A program made the translations under genes and the position numbers. Below the pieces are notes generated by a model that saw nothing but the letters and a program-made list of their open reading frames with translations, ran no database searches and was not told where the DNA came from. From the NCBI GenBank assembly GCA_944320405.1, contig CALUHI010000010.1:62001-126000 (forward strand): a DNA stretch of 64,000 bases, given 5' to 3'. This DNA comes from an uncultured Eggerthellaceae bacterium (GTDB lineage Bacteria > Actinomycetota > Coriobacteriia > Coriobacteriales > Eggerthellaceae). Every line of letters starts with the position of its first letter. Position 1 is the stretch's first letter. Shown one piece after another: positions 54,500-61,552 of the stretch.

Positions 54500-55822
54500 A
54501 TGACTGAATTTCATGATGTGATCCAACGGGGTCCCAAAGCCGTATCTGAAGATGTCCGCGAGCGAGCCATTCTGGTTGGCGTCGATCGTCCTGGCTTGAA
54601 GTGGCCTGTTGAGTCGTCGCTTGCTGAATTGGAACGGCTTGCCGATACCGCTGGCGCCGATACCGTCGCCATCACCACGCAAAAGCTCAGCTCGCCCAAT
54701 CCGCGCACATTCGTCGGATCGGGCAAAGCAGAAGAAATCGCCCAACTGGCGCGTTCCTGTTCAGCTGACCTTGTGATCTTCGATGACGAGTTGAGTCCTT
54801 CTCAGCAGGCGAACCTCGAAAAAGTTGTCGACAAAGACGTGAAGGTCATCGACAGAACCGCGCTGATTCTGGACATTTTCGCTTTACATGCCACCAGCAA
54901 GGAAGGCAGGCTGCAAGTTCGCCTCGCGCAAAATCAGTATTTGTACCCGCGCCTGCGCGGCATGTGGGCCCACCTCGCCTCCAACCGCTTGGGCGGCGGC
55001 GTTGGATCCCGCTTCGGTGAAGGAGAAAGCCAGCTTGAGGTCGACCGCCGCATGGTCCGCAAAAGGATCACTTCCATCAAGCGTGAACTCGAACACCTGG
55101 GTTCAGTCCGTTCTGTCCAGCGTGAAAGCCGTTTAACCAGTGGCATGTTCAAAGTCGCCCTTGCCGGTTACACCAATGCGGGCAAATCGAGCTTGTTGAA
55201 CCATCTGACGAAAGCTGATGTGCTCAGCTACGATAAGCTGTTCGCGACGCTTGATTCCACTACGCGCCGCTACAAGCTTCCTGAAGGCCGAGAAATCACC
55301 CTCACCGATACGGTAGGGTTCATCCAAAAGCTTCCGACCACTCTTGTGGAGGCTTTCAAATCGACACTCGATGAGATCACGGGCGCCGACCTCATTTTGC
55401 ATGTGATCGATTCATCTTCACCGGAATACGATGCGCAGATCCTTGCTGTTGAAGAGGTGCTCGACCAAATCAAGGCCCATGAGATCCCCTGCATCCGCGT
55501 GTTCAACAAGATTGATTTGCTTGACGGCGACAATCGCGCCGGGCTTGCTGCGCGGCATCCTCATGACGTTCTCGTATCGTCGTTGACTGGTGAGGGCATC
55601 GACACCCTTGTCAAACGCATCGAGCTTGCTGCTTCTTCCGCCGATGCCGCAATGGAAGTTCTCATCCCCTATAGCAAAGGCAAACTTGTTTCTATCGCAC
55701 ACGAACGCTGTCGCATCATTTCTGAAGAGCACCGTGAAAAGGGGACCTATCTTTCGATGATGGTCCCCCAAGCGTATCGCGATATGTTCGAGCCGTACAG
55801 AAACTCTGAGCCGACGTCCTAG
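54500..55822 (+). CDS. hflX: Ribosome-splitting GTPase HflX
   Basis: Binds and splits stalled 70S ribosomes, notably after stress. The 440-residue protein has the HflX nucleotide-binding N-terminal domain (NPRTFVGSGKAEEIAQL near 73), the glycine-rich linker MWAHLASNRLGGGVGSRFGEGE, and a G domain with G1 AGYTNAGKSS at 222-231, DTVGFIQKLP and NKIDL. miaB-miaA-hflX is a recurrent order. Its TAG stop shares the tetranucleotide CTAG with the convergent lexA stop. Confidence 0.95.
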   Translation: MTEFHDVIQRGPKAVSEDVRERAILVGVDRPGLKWPVESSLAELERLADTAGADTVAITTQKLSSPNPRTFVGSGKAEEIAQLARSCSADLVIFDDELSPSQQANLEKVVDKDVKVIDRTALILDIFALHATSKEGRLQVRLAQNQYLYPRLRGMWAHLASNRLGGGVGSRFGEGESQLEVDRRMVRKRITSIKRELEHLGSVRSVQRESRLTSGMFKVALAGYTNAGKSSLLNHLTKADVLSYDKLFATLDSTTRRYKLPEGREITLTDTVGFIQKLPTTLVEAFKSTLDEITGADLILHVIDSSSPEYDAQILAVEEVLDQIKAHEIPCIRVFNKIDLLDGDNRAGLAARHPHDVLVSSLTGEGIDTLVKRIELAASSADAAMEVLIPYSKGKLVSIAHERCRIISEEHREKGTYLSMMVPQAYRDMFEPYRNSEPTS

Positions 55823-56457
55823 ATCCGACGGAAAACTGCGACCACCTTGCCAGCGATCGAGCAGTCACGCGTGATGATGGGATCCATCGACGAGTTCTCG
55901 GGCTGCAGACGGATATGGTCATTCTCGCGATAGAAGCGTTTGACGGTGGCGCCGTCGTCGATAAGCGCAACCACGATATCGCCGTTGTTGGCAACAGGTT
56001 GTTCTTTCACGACCACGTAGTCGCCATCGTTGATACCGGCCTCGATCATCGAGTCACCGCGGACGGAAAGCATGAATGAGGGTGCGTCGCCAACGATGTC
56101 GGTAGGCAGCGTCATCGTGTCGGTGATGTTTTCTTCAGCCAGGATCGGAGAACCTGCTGCGACATTACCGACAAGGGGAACTTCCACCGCACGGCCGAAG
56201 CTCGGTGCAATGACGTTCGACACCTCCAAAGACTCATCTTTCGGATGCGCAAGCGTAATCGAACGCGACTTCATGGGGTCGCGCTTGATAAGCCCCTTGT
56301 CCTCGAGCGCCTTCAGGTGCACATGGACGGTAGAAGGGGAGGAGAGACCCAGATGGGAGCAGATCTCTCGTACCGTGGGACCGTAGCCCTTCTCGCGAAT
56401 GCATTCTTCAATGCAGTCGAGCACGGCCTGCTGACGCTTAGTGACCTTGTCGCTCAT
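55819..56457 (-). CDS. lexA: SOS repressor LexA
   Basis: Represses SOS genes and self-cleaves when stimulated by RecA filaments. The 212-residue protein has an N-terminal winged helix (YGPTVREICSHLGLSSPSTV near 25), the cleavage site Ala101-Gly102 in VGNVAAGSP and the catalytic dyad Ser136 (RGDSMIEAG) and Lys173 (TVKRFYRE). The start at 56457 has GAAAGGAATT upstream. Three GAAC-N4-GTTC-like operators lie between it and the divergent gene, indicating autoregulation. Confidence 0.97.
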   Translation of the reverse strand: MSDKVTKRQQAVLDCIEECIREKGYGPTVREICSHLGLSSPSTVHVHLKALEDKGLIKRDPMKSRSITLAHPKDESLEVSNVIAPSFGRAVEVPLVGNVAAGSPILAEENITDTMTLPTDIVGDAPSFMLSVRGDSMIEAGINDGDYVVVKEQPVANNGDIVVALIDDGATVKRFYRENDHIRLQPENSSMDPIITRDCSIAGKVVAVFRRI

Positions 56458-56475
56458 CGGAATTCCTTTCTTACA

Positions 56476-56543
56476 GAACAAATGTTTGTTTTTGTGTTGA
56501 CATGAACCTTTGTTCGCCCTATTATAAACACGAACAAAGGTTC
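56476..56543. promoter_or_regulatory. Three LexA boxes and divergent promoters between lexA and the SOS membrane protein
   Basis: Box A GAAC-AAAT-GTTT (56476-56487), box B GAAC-CTTT-GTTC (56504-56515) and box C GAAC-AAAG-GTTC (56532-56543) fit GAAC-N4-GTTC; B and C are perfect and are reverse complements of each other. For the plus gene, TTGACA (56497-56502) and TATTAT (56520-56525) are exactly 17 apart, with box B in the spacer and box C at the start site. On the minus strand TATAAT (56526-56521) is a likely lexA -10 element. Confidence 0.85.
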
Positions 56544-56568
56544 TACGCAAGAAGGGAAGGGTGAAAAA

Positions 56569-56898
56569 ATGAGCGAATACACCAACAGATATCCGGTAAA
56601 CGGCTCTTCCGCACTCAATGTCTATGAACCCGCACCTGCGGAAACGCGCATCATCGACTTTCCAAAGCGCGCTGGTCGCCCTCTCCATGCCGATCCGAAC
56701 CAGGATCTTTCGCTGCTTGATGAACCCCAAACCCTGCGCGAAGCGATTTCCGCCCGACTGTGGGAGGGTCCCATGATGAGCAGCCTGCGCTACGGCTCGT
56801 GCGCTGGGCAATCAACGGGAAGGATGACGAGTCTCCAGGCTGGCGCTGCTGCTCTTGGCTTCTTTGTATTCTTCATGGGAACGCTGCTTTTCGTTTAA
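56569..56898 (+). CDS. SOS-controlled small membrane protein divergent from lexA
   Basis: A 109-residue protein with a hydrophilic N-terminal part (Pro/Asp-rich, with AETRIIDFPKRAGRP near residue 24 and LREAISARLWEG near 56) and one transmembrane segment at about 88-109 that runs to the very C-terminus. No LysM or other domain is recognised. AAGGGAAGGG precedes the ATG. The strong promoter is covered by two perfect LexA boxes. Position between lexA and nrdR equals that of chiZ (Rv2719c) in mycobacteria and divS in corynebacteria, SOS division inhibitors, so the same role is inferred; sequence alone does not prove it. Confidence 0.8.
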   Translation: MSEYTNRYPVNGSSALNVYEPAPAETRIIDFPKRAGRPLHADPNQDLSLLDEPQTLREAISARLWEGPMMSSLRYGSCAGQSTGRMTSLQAGAAALGFFVFFMGTLLFV

Positions 56899-56918
56899 GA
56901 AAACGGCTGTTATCCAAT

Positions 56919-56978
56919 CCACTGACGCTGCGAATCAGTGGCTGCGTTCGGAGGCCCTAACGGGCCTCCATCAATTTT
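56919..56978 (+). terminator. Tandem hairpins after the SOS membrane protein gene
   Basis: CCACTGA/TCAGTGG (56919-56925, 56935-56941) is followed by GGAGGCCC/GGGCCTCC (56950-56957, 56962-56969) with a TAAC loop and then ATCAATTTTA. The second is a credible factor-independent terminator, separating the SOS gene from nrdR. Confidence 0.7.
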
Positions 56979-57056
56979 AGGGATAATGCGTAAGCCAAGT
57001 TGAAGGCTTCCTGATGGGGTATCATAAGCGGACGGCAAAACCATCGAAGGAGTAAC

Positions 57057-57503
57057 ATGCGTTGTCCAAGCTGCGGTCATCTTGAATCGAAAGTCGTCGA
57101 TTCCCGTCCCTCTGACGATGGGTGCGTCATCCGGCGGCGCCGTGAGTGCCTTCAATGCGGTCGTCGCTTCACTACGTACGAGCGGGCTGAAGAGAACCCT
57201 TTGATCGTTGTGAAGTCTGATGGGTCTTCTGAGGCGTACGACCGCCAGAAGCTCATGCGCGGACTTCTGATCGCATGCGCGAAGCGACCGATTTCTCCAG
57301 ACCAGATTTCTACGCTTATTGACGAAATCGAATCTGATCTGCGCAATCGTAACGAGATCGAAATCCGTTCAAAAGATCTTGGCGATATCGTCATGGGCAA
57401 GCTGGCAAAGCTCGATGATGTTGCGTATGTAAGATTCGCCAGCGTTTACAAGGATTTCCAAAACATCGAAGAATTCGCCGCCGCACTTGAGGAGCTTCAC
57501 TAA
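57057..57503 (+). CDS. nrdR: Transcriptional repressor NrdR
   Basis: ATP/dATP-sensing repressor of ribonucleotide reductase genes. The 148-residue protein has a zinc ribbon (Cys3, Cys6, Cys31, Cys34) with RRRRECLQCGRRFTTYER, and an ATP-cone domain (VVKSDGSSEAYDRQKLMRGL). GAAGGAG precedes the ATG. It ends 1 base before the dut start, joining two dNTP-pool functions. Confidence 0.96.
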   Translation: MRCPSCGHLESKVVDSRPSDDGCVIRRRRECLQCGRRFTTYERAEENPLIVVKSDGSSEAYDRQKLMRGLLIACAKRPISPDQISTLIDEIESDLRNRNEIEIRSKDLGDIVMGKLAKLDDVAYVRFASVYKDFQNIEEFAAALEELH

Positions 57504-57504
57504 C

Positions 57505-57948
57505 ATGGCAATGACGATCGCGCTCAAGCAACTCGACAAAGATCTTCCCGTTCCCGAGAACGCCTACGCTGGTGACGGGGCGGTGGATCTGCGCTCCACT
57601 AAAGATCTTGTCTTGAAGCCTTTCGAACGTGCGCTTATCCCTACAGGCATCGCTATCGAACTGCCGCTGGGATATGCCGCACTGGTTGTTCCTCGCAGCG
57701 GCTTGGCTATCAAACACGGCATCACGGTGGTCAATGGACCAGGCCTCATCGACAGCAACTACCGAGGCGAAATCGGCGTTGTGCTTGCCAACATCGATAC
57801 GAACGAGTCCTTTGAGATCAAAAGGGGGGACCGCATTGCGCAATTGATGATCATTGCCGTCGAGCAGCCTGAGTTCAAAATTGTTGAAGAGCTTTCCGAA
57901 ACTGACAGGGGAGCCGGCGGATTTGGTAGCAGTGGCGTTTCAAAATAA
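57505..57948 (+). CDS. dut: dUTP diphosphatase
   Basis: Hydrolyses dUTP to dUMP, keeping uracil out of DNA. The 147-residue trimeric-type enzyme shows all five motifs: AGDGAVDLR, PRSGLAIKHG, NGPGLIDSNYRGEI, RGDRIAQL and the C-terminal RGAGGFGSSG. GAGGAGC lies upstream of ATG 57505 within nrdR. A perfect hairpin carrying a MerR-type palindrome follows the gene. Confidence 0.96.
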   Translation: MAMTIALKQLDKDLPVPENAYAGDGAVDLRSTKDLVLKPFERALIPTGIAIELPLGYAALVVPRSGLAIKHGITVVNGPGLIDSNYRGEIGVVLANIDTNESFEIKRGDRIAQLMIIAVEQPEFKIVEELSETDRGAGGFGSSGVSK

Positions 57949-57967
57949 CTTCTCGCTTGCATCGTAT

Positions 57968-57996
57968 AGCTCCATTAGAGAAACTCTAATGGAGCT
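57968..57996 (+). terminator. Hairpin after dut containing the first MerR-type palindrome
   Basis: AGCTCCATTAGAG (57968-57980) and CTCTAATGGAGCT (57984-57996) are perfect 13-bp arms around AAA. The core TTAGAG-AAA-CTCTAA (57975-57989) is the same palindrome as the two downstream operators except for its centre, so this site may be both a dut terminator and a regulator-binding site. Confidence 0.65.
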
Positions 57997-57999
57997 TAC

Positions 58000-58026
58000 T
58001 TGTAGTTAGAGTAACTCTAATATGAT
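58000..58026 (+). promoter_or_regulatory. Second MerR-type palindrome and merR promoter
   Basis: TTAGAGTAACTCTAA (58006-58020) is a perfect 15-base palindrome. TATGAT (58021-58026) follows immediately as a likely -10. If the -35 is TTACTT (57996-58001) the spacer is 19 bases with the operator inside it, the geometry MerR regulators use; that -35 is weak. Confidence 0.6.
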
Positions 58027-58037
58027 AAACTTTGCTA

Positions 58038-58052
58038 TTAGAGTAACTCTAA
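58038..58052 (+). promoter_or_regulatory. Third MerR-type palindrome
   Basis: A second exact copy of TTAGAGTAACTCTAA lies 17 bases after the previous one and just before the merR ribosome-binding site, suggesting autoregulation through paired operators. Confidence 0.65.
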
Positions 58053-58068
58053 CTATGTAAGGATGCCT

Positions 58069-58479
58069 ATGAAAACCTCTGACAGCACCAAGAGTTCTCA
58101 TGAAGTCCAAGGGCTTGGAATCAACGATGTTGTCGACCTGACGGGCATCTCTGCATTCACGATACGTTATTACGACAAATGCGGATTCTTCCCGAATCTT
58201 ATCCGCAGCAAACGCGGCGTTCGGATATTCACTGATCGGGACGTTCATCAGTTGAAGCTTGTCGACGCGCTGCGACGCAGCGGTCTTTCTATTGAGGGCA
58301 TTCGATATTTTGTCCGTTTGGCAAAGCGCGGCGAAGATTCCGTCAATGATCGACGTGAGATCATCCAAACCCAAACAACTGCTTTGGAATATCAAATAGC
58401 TGAAGCCGAGGAAAGCCTTGCACTGTTACGTGCAGAACTCGAGTCATTGAAGTCTCAAATCGATGAGGAGCCTTTCTAA
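58069..58479 (+). CDS. MerR family transcriptional regulator
   Basis: The 136-residue protein has a MerR winged helix-turn-helix (INDVVDLTGISAFTIRYYDK near residue 18, then RIFTDRDVHQLKLVDALRRSG) and a C-terminal coiled coil (ALEYQIAEAEESLALLRAEL) for dimerisation. There is no cysteine-rich metal loop, so it is closer to the non-metal AdhR/NmlR-like group than to metal sensors; the ligand is unknown. I chose ATG 58069, six bases after GTAAGG; ATG 58063 is also in frame. Three palindromes lie upstream and a fourth lies in front of the phosphatase gene. Confidence 0.88.
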   Translation: MKTSDSTKSSHEVQGLGINDVVDLTGISAFTIRYYDKCGFFPNLIRSKRGVRIFTDRDVHQLKLVDALRRSGLSIEGIRYFVRLAKRGEDSVNDRREIIQTQTTALEYQIAEAEESLALLRAELESLKSQIDEEPF

Positions 58480-58499
58480 GCCTTTAAAAAGGCTTATTT
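58478..58499 (+). terminator. Terminator after the merR gene
   Basis: AAGCCTTT (58478-58485) and AAAGGCTT (58488-58495) form an 8-bp stem overlapping the stop codon, followed by ATTTC. AT-rich but well placed. Confidence 0.6.
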
Positions 58500-58500
58500 C

Positions 58501-58811
58501 CATGGGTTAGGAGTCGTCCGAGATCAAAATAGGGCCTTAGAACGGCTCTCAGAGCCCCGTTTATAAAACCCCAGGTCAGAAGCTATATATTACTCGGATA
58601 TTACGAATAACTGCGAAATAAAGGCATTCTCACAAGAATCGAGCGATCCAAAAGGGCATTTTGCAACGTGCAACACAAGTTGCAGTGCAGCGTAAAAGCA
58701 TTTGGGTCTTTAGTGCAAGATAATTCAATGGGAATCCTCGCGATGTCCAAGCATCTTATATATAAAGAGCTGATAATATATGTTATGTAAACTTGCTAGA
58801 AAGATTGCTAA
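58501..58811. other. AT-rich gene-free interval between merR and the phosphatase gene
   Basis: About 310 bases, clearly AT-richer than the rest of the window, with no credible ORF. Small features seen: a TGCAAC/GTTGCA inverted repeat near 58662-58684 and several TATATA-like stretches (58583-58592, 58760-58785). It lies at the 3' ends of both flanking genes, so it is not a shared promoter. A small RNA cannot be excluded, but I see no promoter-terminator pair. Confidence 0.4.
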
Positions 58812-58846
58812 CGCACTATTGTCCTGCGACTTTTCTTAATAGTGCG
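58812..58846 (-). terminator. Hairpin overlapping the end of the phosphatase gene
   Basis: CGCACTATT (58812-58820) and AATAGTGCG (58838-58846) are perfect 9-bp arms that enclose the last codons and the stop of the minus-strand gene. It may act as a 3' end structure; no U-tract follows. Confidence 0.4.
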
Positions 58847-59271
58847 CTGCATCCTTCCATCACATCTCGGTATGTTGCATCGAAATCACCGGTGTACCAA
58901 GGATCTGCAATGCTGCGTGACGATCCTGCAAACTCCAACAACTTGTGGATCTTACCATCAGGATCCCCTTCCAGCATGTATCTCATCCACCTGATGTTTT
59001 CATCGTCCATGCCAATCAGGTAATCGAACGCACCATAATCATCCCTGTTGATCTGACGAGCCGTCTTCCCTTCGCATGATATTCCTTTAGCGGTTAAGAT
59101 TTTCCGCGTTCCGCGATGGACAGAATTGCCTAATTCCTCTGTGCTGGTAGCAGCTGACTCTATATGGAAATCGTTTGAGAGCCCTGCCTTTTCGACGAGA
59201 TCTTTCATAACGAATTCTGCCATTGGCGACCTGCAGATGTTGCCGTGGCAAACAAACAGAATCTTGATCAT
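58816..59271 (-). CDS. Low-molecular-weight protein-tyrosine phosphatase
   Basis: The 151-residue protein has the phosphate loop VCHGNICRSP with nucleophile Cys8 and Arg14, and the general-acid Asp123 in ADPWYTGD, the full LMW-PTP active site. Such enzymes dephosphorylate tyrosine kinases in polysaccharide export or stress pathways; the arsenate-reductase branch uses extra cysteines not seen here. AAAGGGCGC precedes the start. A MerR-type palindrome lies 47-61 bases upstream, so it is probably controlled by the neighbouring regulator. Base composition is AT-richer than the surrounding core genes. Confidence 0.92.
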   Translation of the reverse strand: MIKILFVCHGNICRSPMAEFVMKDLVEKAGLSNDFHIESAATSTEELGNSVHRGTRKILTAKGISCEGKTARQINRDDYGAFDYLIGMDDENIRWMRYMLEGDPDGKIHKLLEFAGSSRSIADPWYTGDFDATYRDVMEGCSALLRKVAGQ

Positions 59272-59317
59272 GATGCGCCCTTTCGCTTTGGTTTGAATAT
59301 TGTCTCATAACGCTTAA

Positions 59318-59332
59318 TTAGAGTTACTCTAA
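59318..59332. promoter_or_regulatory. Fourth MerR-type palindrome, upstream of the phosphatase gene
   Basis: TTAGAGTTACTCTAA is the same perfect palindrome as those before merR (the centre base is complementary, so on the minus strand the sequence is identical). It lies 47-61 bases upstream of the phosphatase start. A TTATGA stretch follows on the minus strand, but no well-spaced promoter can be assigned. Confidence 0.65.
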
Positions 59333-59502
59333 TGGATATGACTCCACGAGAATGAAGCGGTCTATATTATCCATTTGCCCTTATTCAACAACGATTTGAA
59401 TGGCGGAGCGTCTATAATGGAGATTACGTGAAGGGGAGTCGCTTGCATGTTTCGACTCTGCAGACAAAAGGGGGTCTCCCCCATAAGGAAAGGCGGTATG
59501 CC

Positions 59503-60078
59503 ATGGTTGCTTCCGGCAAGATCTCGCGCGTTCTCGCTGCTGCTTTCGTTGCTTTGTGCCTTGCGCTTGCGGGTGGTGTTCTGAGCGCCTGCGGGCCTGA
59601 TCACGAGCAGGCCATTCGTGACGCACTGACTCAAGAGCTCGACTCCATTAAGAACCTCGACGAGGAATTCATGGCAGAACTTTCTGCTGATGAAAACGTA
59701 GCAAGCCTCGAGGAATTTGGCATTGACCCGACTGAATTCTTCAAGTCGTATCTGTCCGGTTTTGATTACCGCATTGAAAGCGTTACCGTCAACGGCGAAA
59801 CCGCTGATGCAACGGTTGTTCTTACCATCAAGAGCTTCAATGAGTTCAACACCGCTATCAACGACGCGCTCACCCAGCTTCTCGAAGATGAGTCCGTTTA
59901 CACCATGAGCGAGGATAAGCTGTACGGCACTATTGGCGATACGGTTATGGGTGCCGTTGATGGACTCACTCCTGTTGAGAACGAACCCATTACGGTGACG
60001 TACGAGCTTATTGACAACACGTGGACGCCCACGAGTGACTCCATGTCCAACCTTGAATCGGCGTTGATGGCTAACTAG
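59503..60078 (+). CDS. Predicted lipoprotein of unknown function
   Basis: The 191-residue product has a lipoprotein signal peptide with a lipobox ending at Cys30 (LSAC). The mature part is acidic, helical at first (DALTQELDSIKNLDEEFMAEL), with a DUF5105-like overall pattern of small Gram-positive lipoproteins, then beta-rich (VTYELIDNTWTPTSD). I chose ATG 59503 because GGAAAGG lies 9 bases upstream. TATAAT at 59413-59418 is a likely -10. The stop overlaps the convergent thioesterase stop. Confidence 0.8.
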   Translation: MVASGKISRVLAAAFVALCLALAGGVLSACGPDHEQAIRDALTQELDSIKNLDEEFMAELSADENVASLEEFGIDPTEFFKSYLSGFDYRIESVTVNGETADATVVLTIKSFNEFNTAINDALTQLLEDESVYTMSEDKLYGTIGDTVMGAVDGLTPVENEPITVTYELIDNTWTPTSDSMSNLESALMAN

Positions 60079-60512
60079 CCCTCTTCAACGGCGCTCTTAT
60101 ATAGCTCGAACAGTTCAGGGGTCGCTTTCTTCATGCTCACGGGCTTGAAGGAGGCGACCTCTACTATGCAGTGAACGCTTTGTCCGGAGCAGTTGGGTTT
60201 CTCCCCTGCCTCCATTGCTTCAACCGACTCGAAGATTTCGTATCCGAACGTGACCTTCATAGGCGTCACACAAGCCACGCGCGTTCTGACAATAGGCTTT
60301 TGAGCGTAGCGAAGAGGCTTTCCGTAATGGAGCTCAACGGAAACCACCGGCGACATGTAGCCCTCCTCTTCGATACGCGCATACGGATAGCCCAGGTCAT
60401 CGAGCAACTTCGTTCGCGCATCTTCAAAGTAAAGGACATAGTTCGCATGGTGGACGACGCCCATCATGTCTGTTTCCGCATAACGGATGGTAAAAGGCAT
60501 CGTTGAGCGCAT
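60075..60512 (-). CDS. Hot-dog fold acyl-CoA thioesterase, possible DHNA-CoA thioesterase
   Basis: The 145-residue protein is a 4HBT/YbgC-type thioesterase with the active-site segment YAETDMMGVVHHANYVLYFE around residues 11-30. Its start is 40 bases from that of menA on the opposite strand. DHNA-CoA thioesterases (MenI) of this fold often neighbour menaquinone genes and produce the MenA substrate, so that role is plausible but unproven. The start at 60512 has AGGGA upstream; the next ATG, 4 codons in, is an alternative. Confidence 0.8.
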   Translation of the reverse strand: MRSTMPFTIRYAETDMMGVVHHANYVLYFEDARTKLLDDLGYPYARIEEEGYMSPVVSVELHYGKPLRYAQKPIVRTRVACVTPMKVTFGYEIFESVEAMEAGEKPNCSGQSVHCIVEVASFKPVSMKKATPELFELYKSAVEEG

Positions 60513-60538
60513 TTTGGATCCCTGTCTTTCCCAATCAG

Positions 60539-60544
60539 CTACAA
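60539..60544 (+). promoter_or_regulatory. -10 element of a probable near-leaderless menA promoter
   Basis: TACAAT ends 8 bases before ATG 60553. TTGGAT (60514-60519) is a -35 candidate with a long 19-base spacer. No ribosome-binding sequence is visible. Confidence 0.35.
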
Positions 60545-60552
60545 TGGATTTC

Positions 60553-61521
60553 ATGACTGACATCCTATCGCATAACGACGCTGATTCATCCAAACCAACC
60601 CGTTACGGACGCCTCACTCCGTTGATGGCGCTTCAGCTTGCCGCGCCGCACACCTGGCCCGCGGCGATACTTCCCGTGCTTGTTGCTTGCGCATGCGCAG
60701 CCGCGCAAGAATATGTTGTTTCAGAACCGATGGCGCTTGTCTTGCTTGCTATCTGCATCCTTATGCAGGCGTCGGTCAACACCTTCAACGATTACTACGA
60801 TTACGTCAAAGGTGCTGACTCTGCCGAAGACAACGTGGATCCAACTGACGCGGTTCTTGTGTACAACAACGTGAATCCTCGCTCCGCGCTAATGCTTGCA
60901 ATTGGGTTTCTTGTTGTGGCGTTCGGTCTTGGCGTTTACGTCATTTGGTTCGCAGGTTGGATTCCGCTTGCATTGGGCATTGTCGGCGCCATTATTGTCG
61001 TGCTTTACTCAGCTGGCAAAACGCCCATCTCCTATCTCCCCATCGGCGAAGTTGTCAGCGGGTTTGTGATGGGCGGACTCATCCCCCTTGCCTGCTACCA
61101 GGCGCTAACCGGCCAACTTGAACCTCTCATGCTGGTTTGGGCAATGCCAACGATCATTGGCATTGGACTCATCATGATGACCAACAACACGTGCGACATC
61201 GAAAAGGACGTTCAAACCGGTCGTAAGACGCTTTCAGTTCTGCTTGGCAGGGAAAAGGCTCGCAAGGCCTACCATTTCCTTGTGTGGCTGTGGATCGCCT
61301 TCATAGTGGTTGACGTCCTTGTTTGGTACACGGAAGGATGGCCAATCCTTGTCTTCATGCTCACGGCCAGCATTCCCTTGCTGAAGGCCCTGCTTGCCAA
61401 TCCTTTGGCTCCCCCCGCGCGCATTGGTGCAATGGCCCAGATTTGCAGCGTCAACATCTGCCTGGGCGCCTTCTATGCAGCCGCTGTGTTTGCAAGCGTT
61501 GCGTTTGCCCTGATCCCGTAA
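60553..61521 (+). CDS. menA: 1,4-dihydroxy-2-naphthoate polyprenyltransferase MenA
   Basis: Membrane prenyltransferase that attaches the isoprenoid side chain in menaquinone synthesis. The 322-residue UbiA-superfamily protein has eight to nine helices and both aspartate-rich motifs: NDYYDYVKGAD at 79-89 and NNTCDIEKDVQTGRKT near 212. The TWPAAILPVL and EDNVDPTDA-like segments favour MenA over UbiA. Start ATG 60553; ATG 60544 is possible. Menaquinone fits anaerobic respiration in Eggerthellaceae. Confidence 0.88.
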   Translation: MTDILSHNDADSSKPTRYGRLTPLMALQLAAPHTWPAAILPVLVACACAAAQEYVVSEPMALVLLAICILMQASVNTFNDYYDYVKGADSAEDNVDPTDAVLVYNNVNPRSALMLAIGFLVVAFGLGVYVIWFAGWIPLALGIVGAIIVVLYSAGKTPISYLPIGEVVSGFVMGGLIPLACYQALTGQLEPLMLVWAMPTIIGIGLIMMTNNTCDIEKDVQTGRKTLSVLLGREKARKAYHFLVWLWIAFIVVDVLVWYTEGWPILVFMLTASIPLLKALLANPLAPPARIGAMAQICSVNICLGAFYAAAVFASVAFALIP

Positions 61522-61552
61522 CGTTTTCATTCAACGTAAGGAGAACTACTTC

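Noticed and set aside
57000-57025. nrdR promoter TTGAAG/TATCAT
   Set aside because: The spacer is only 14 bases, too short for a reliable sigma-70 call.
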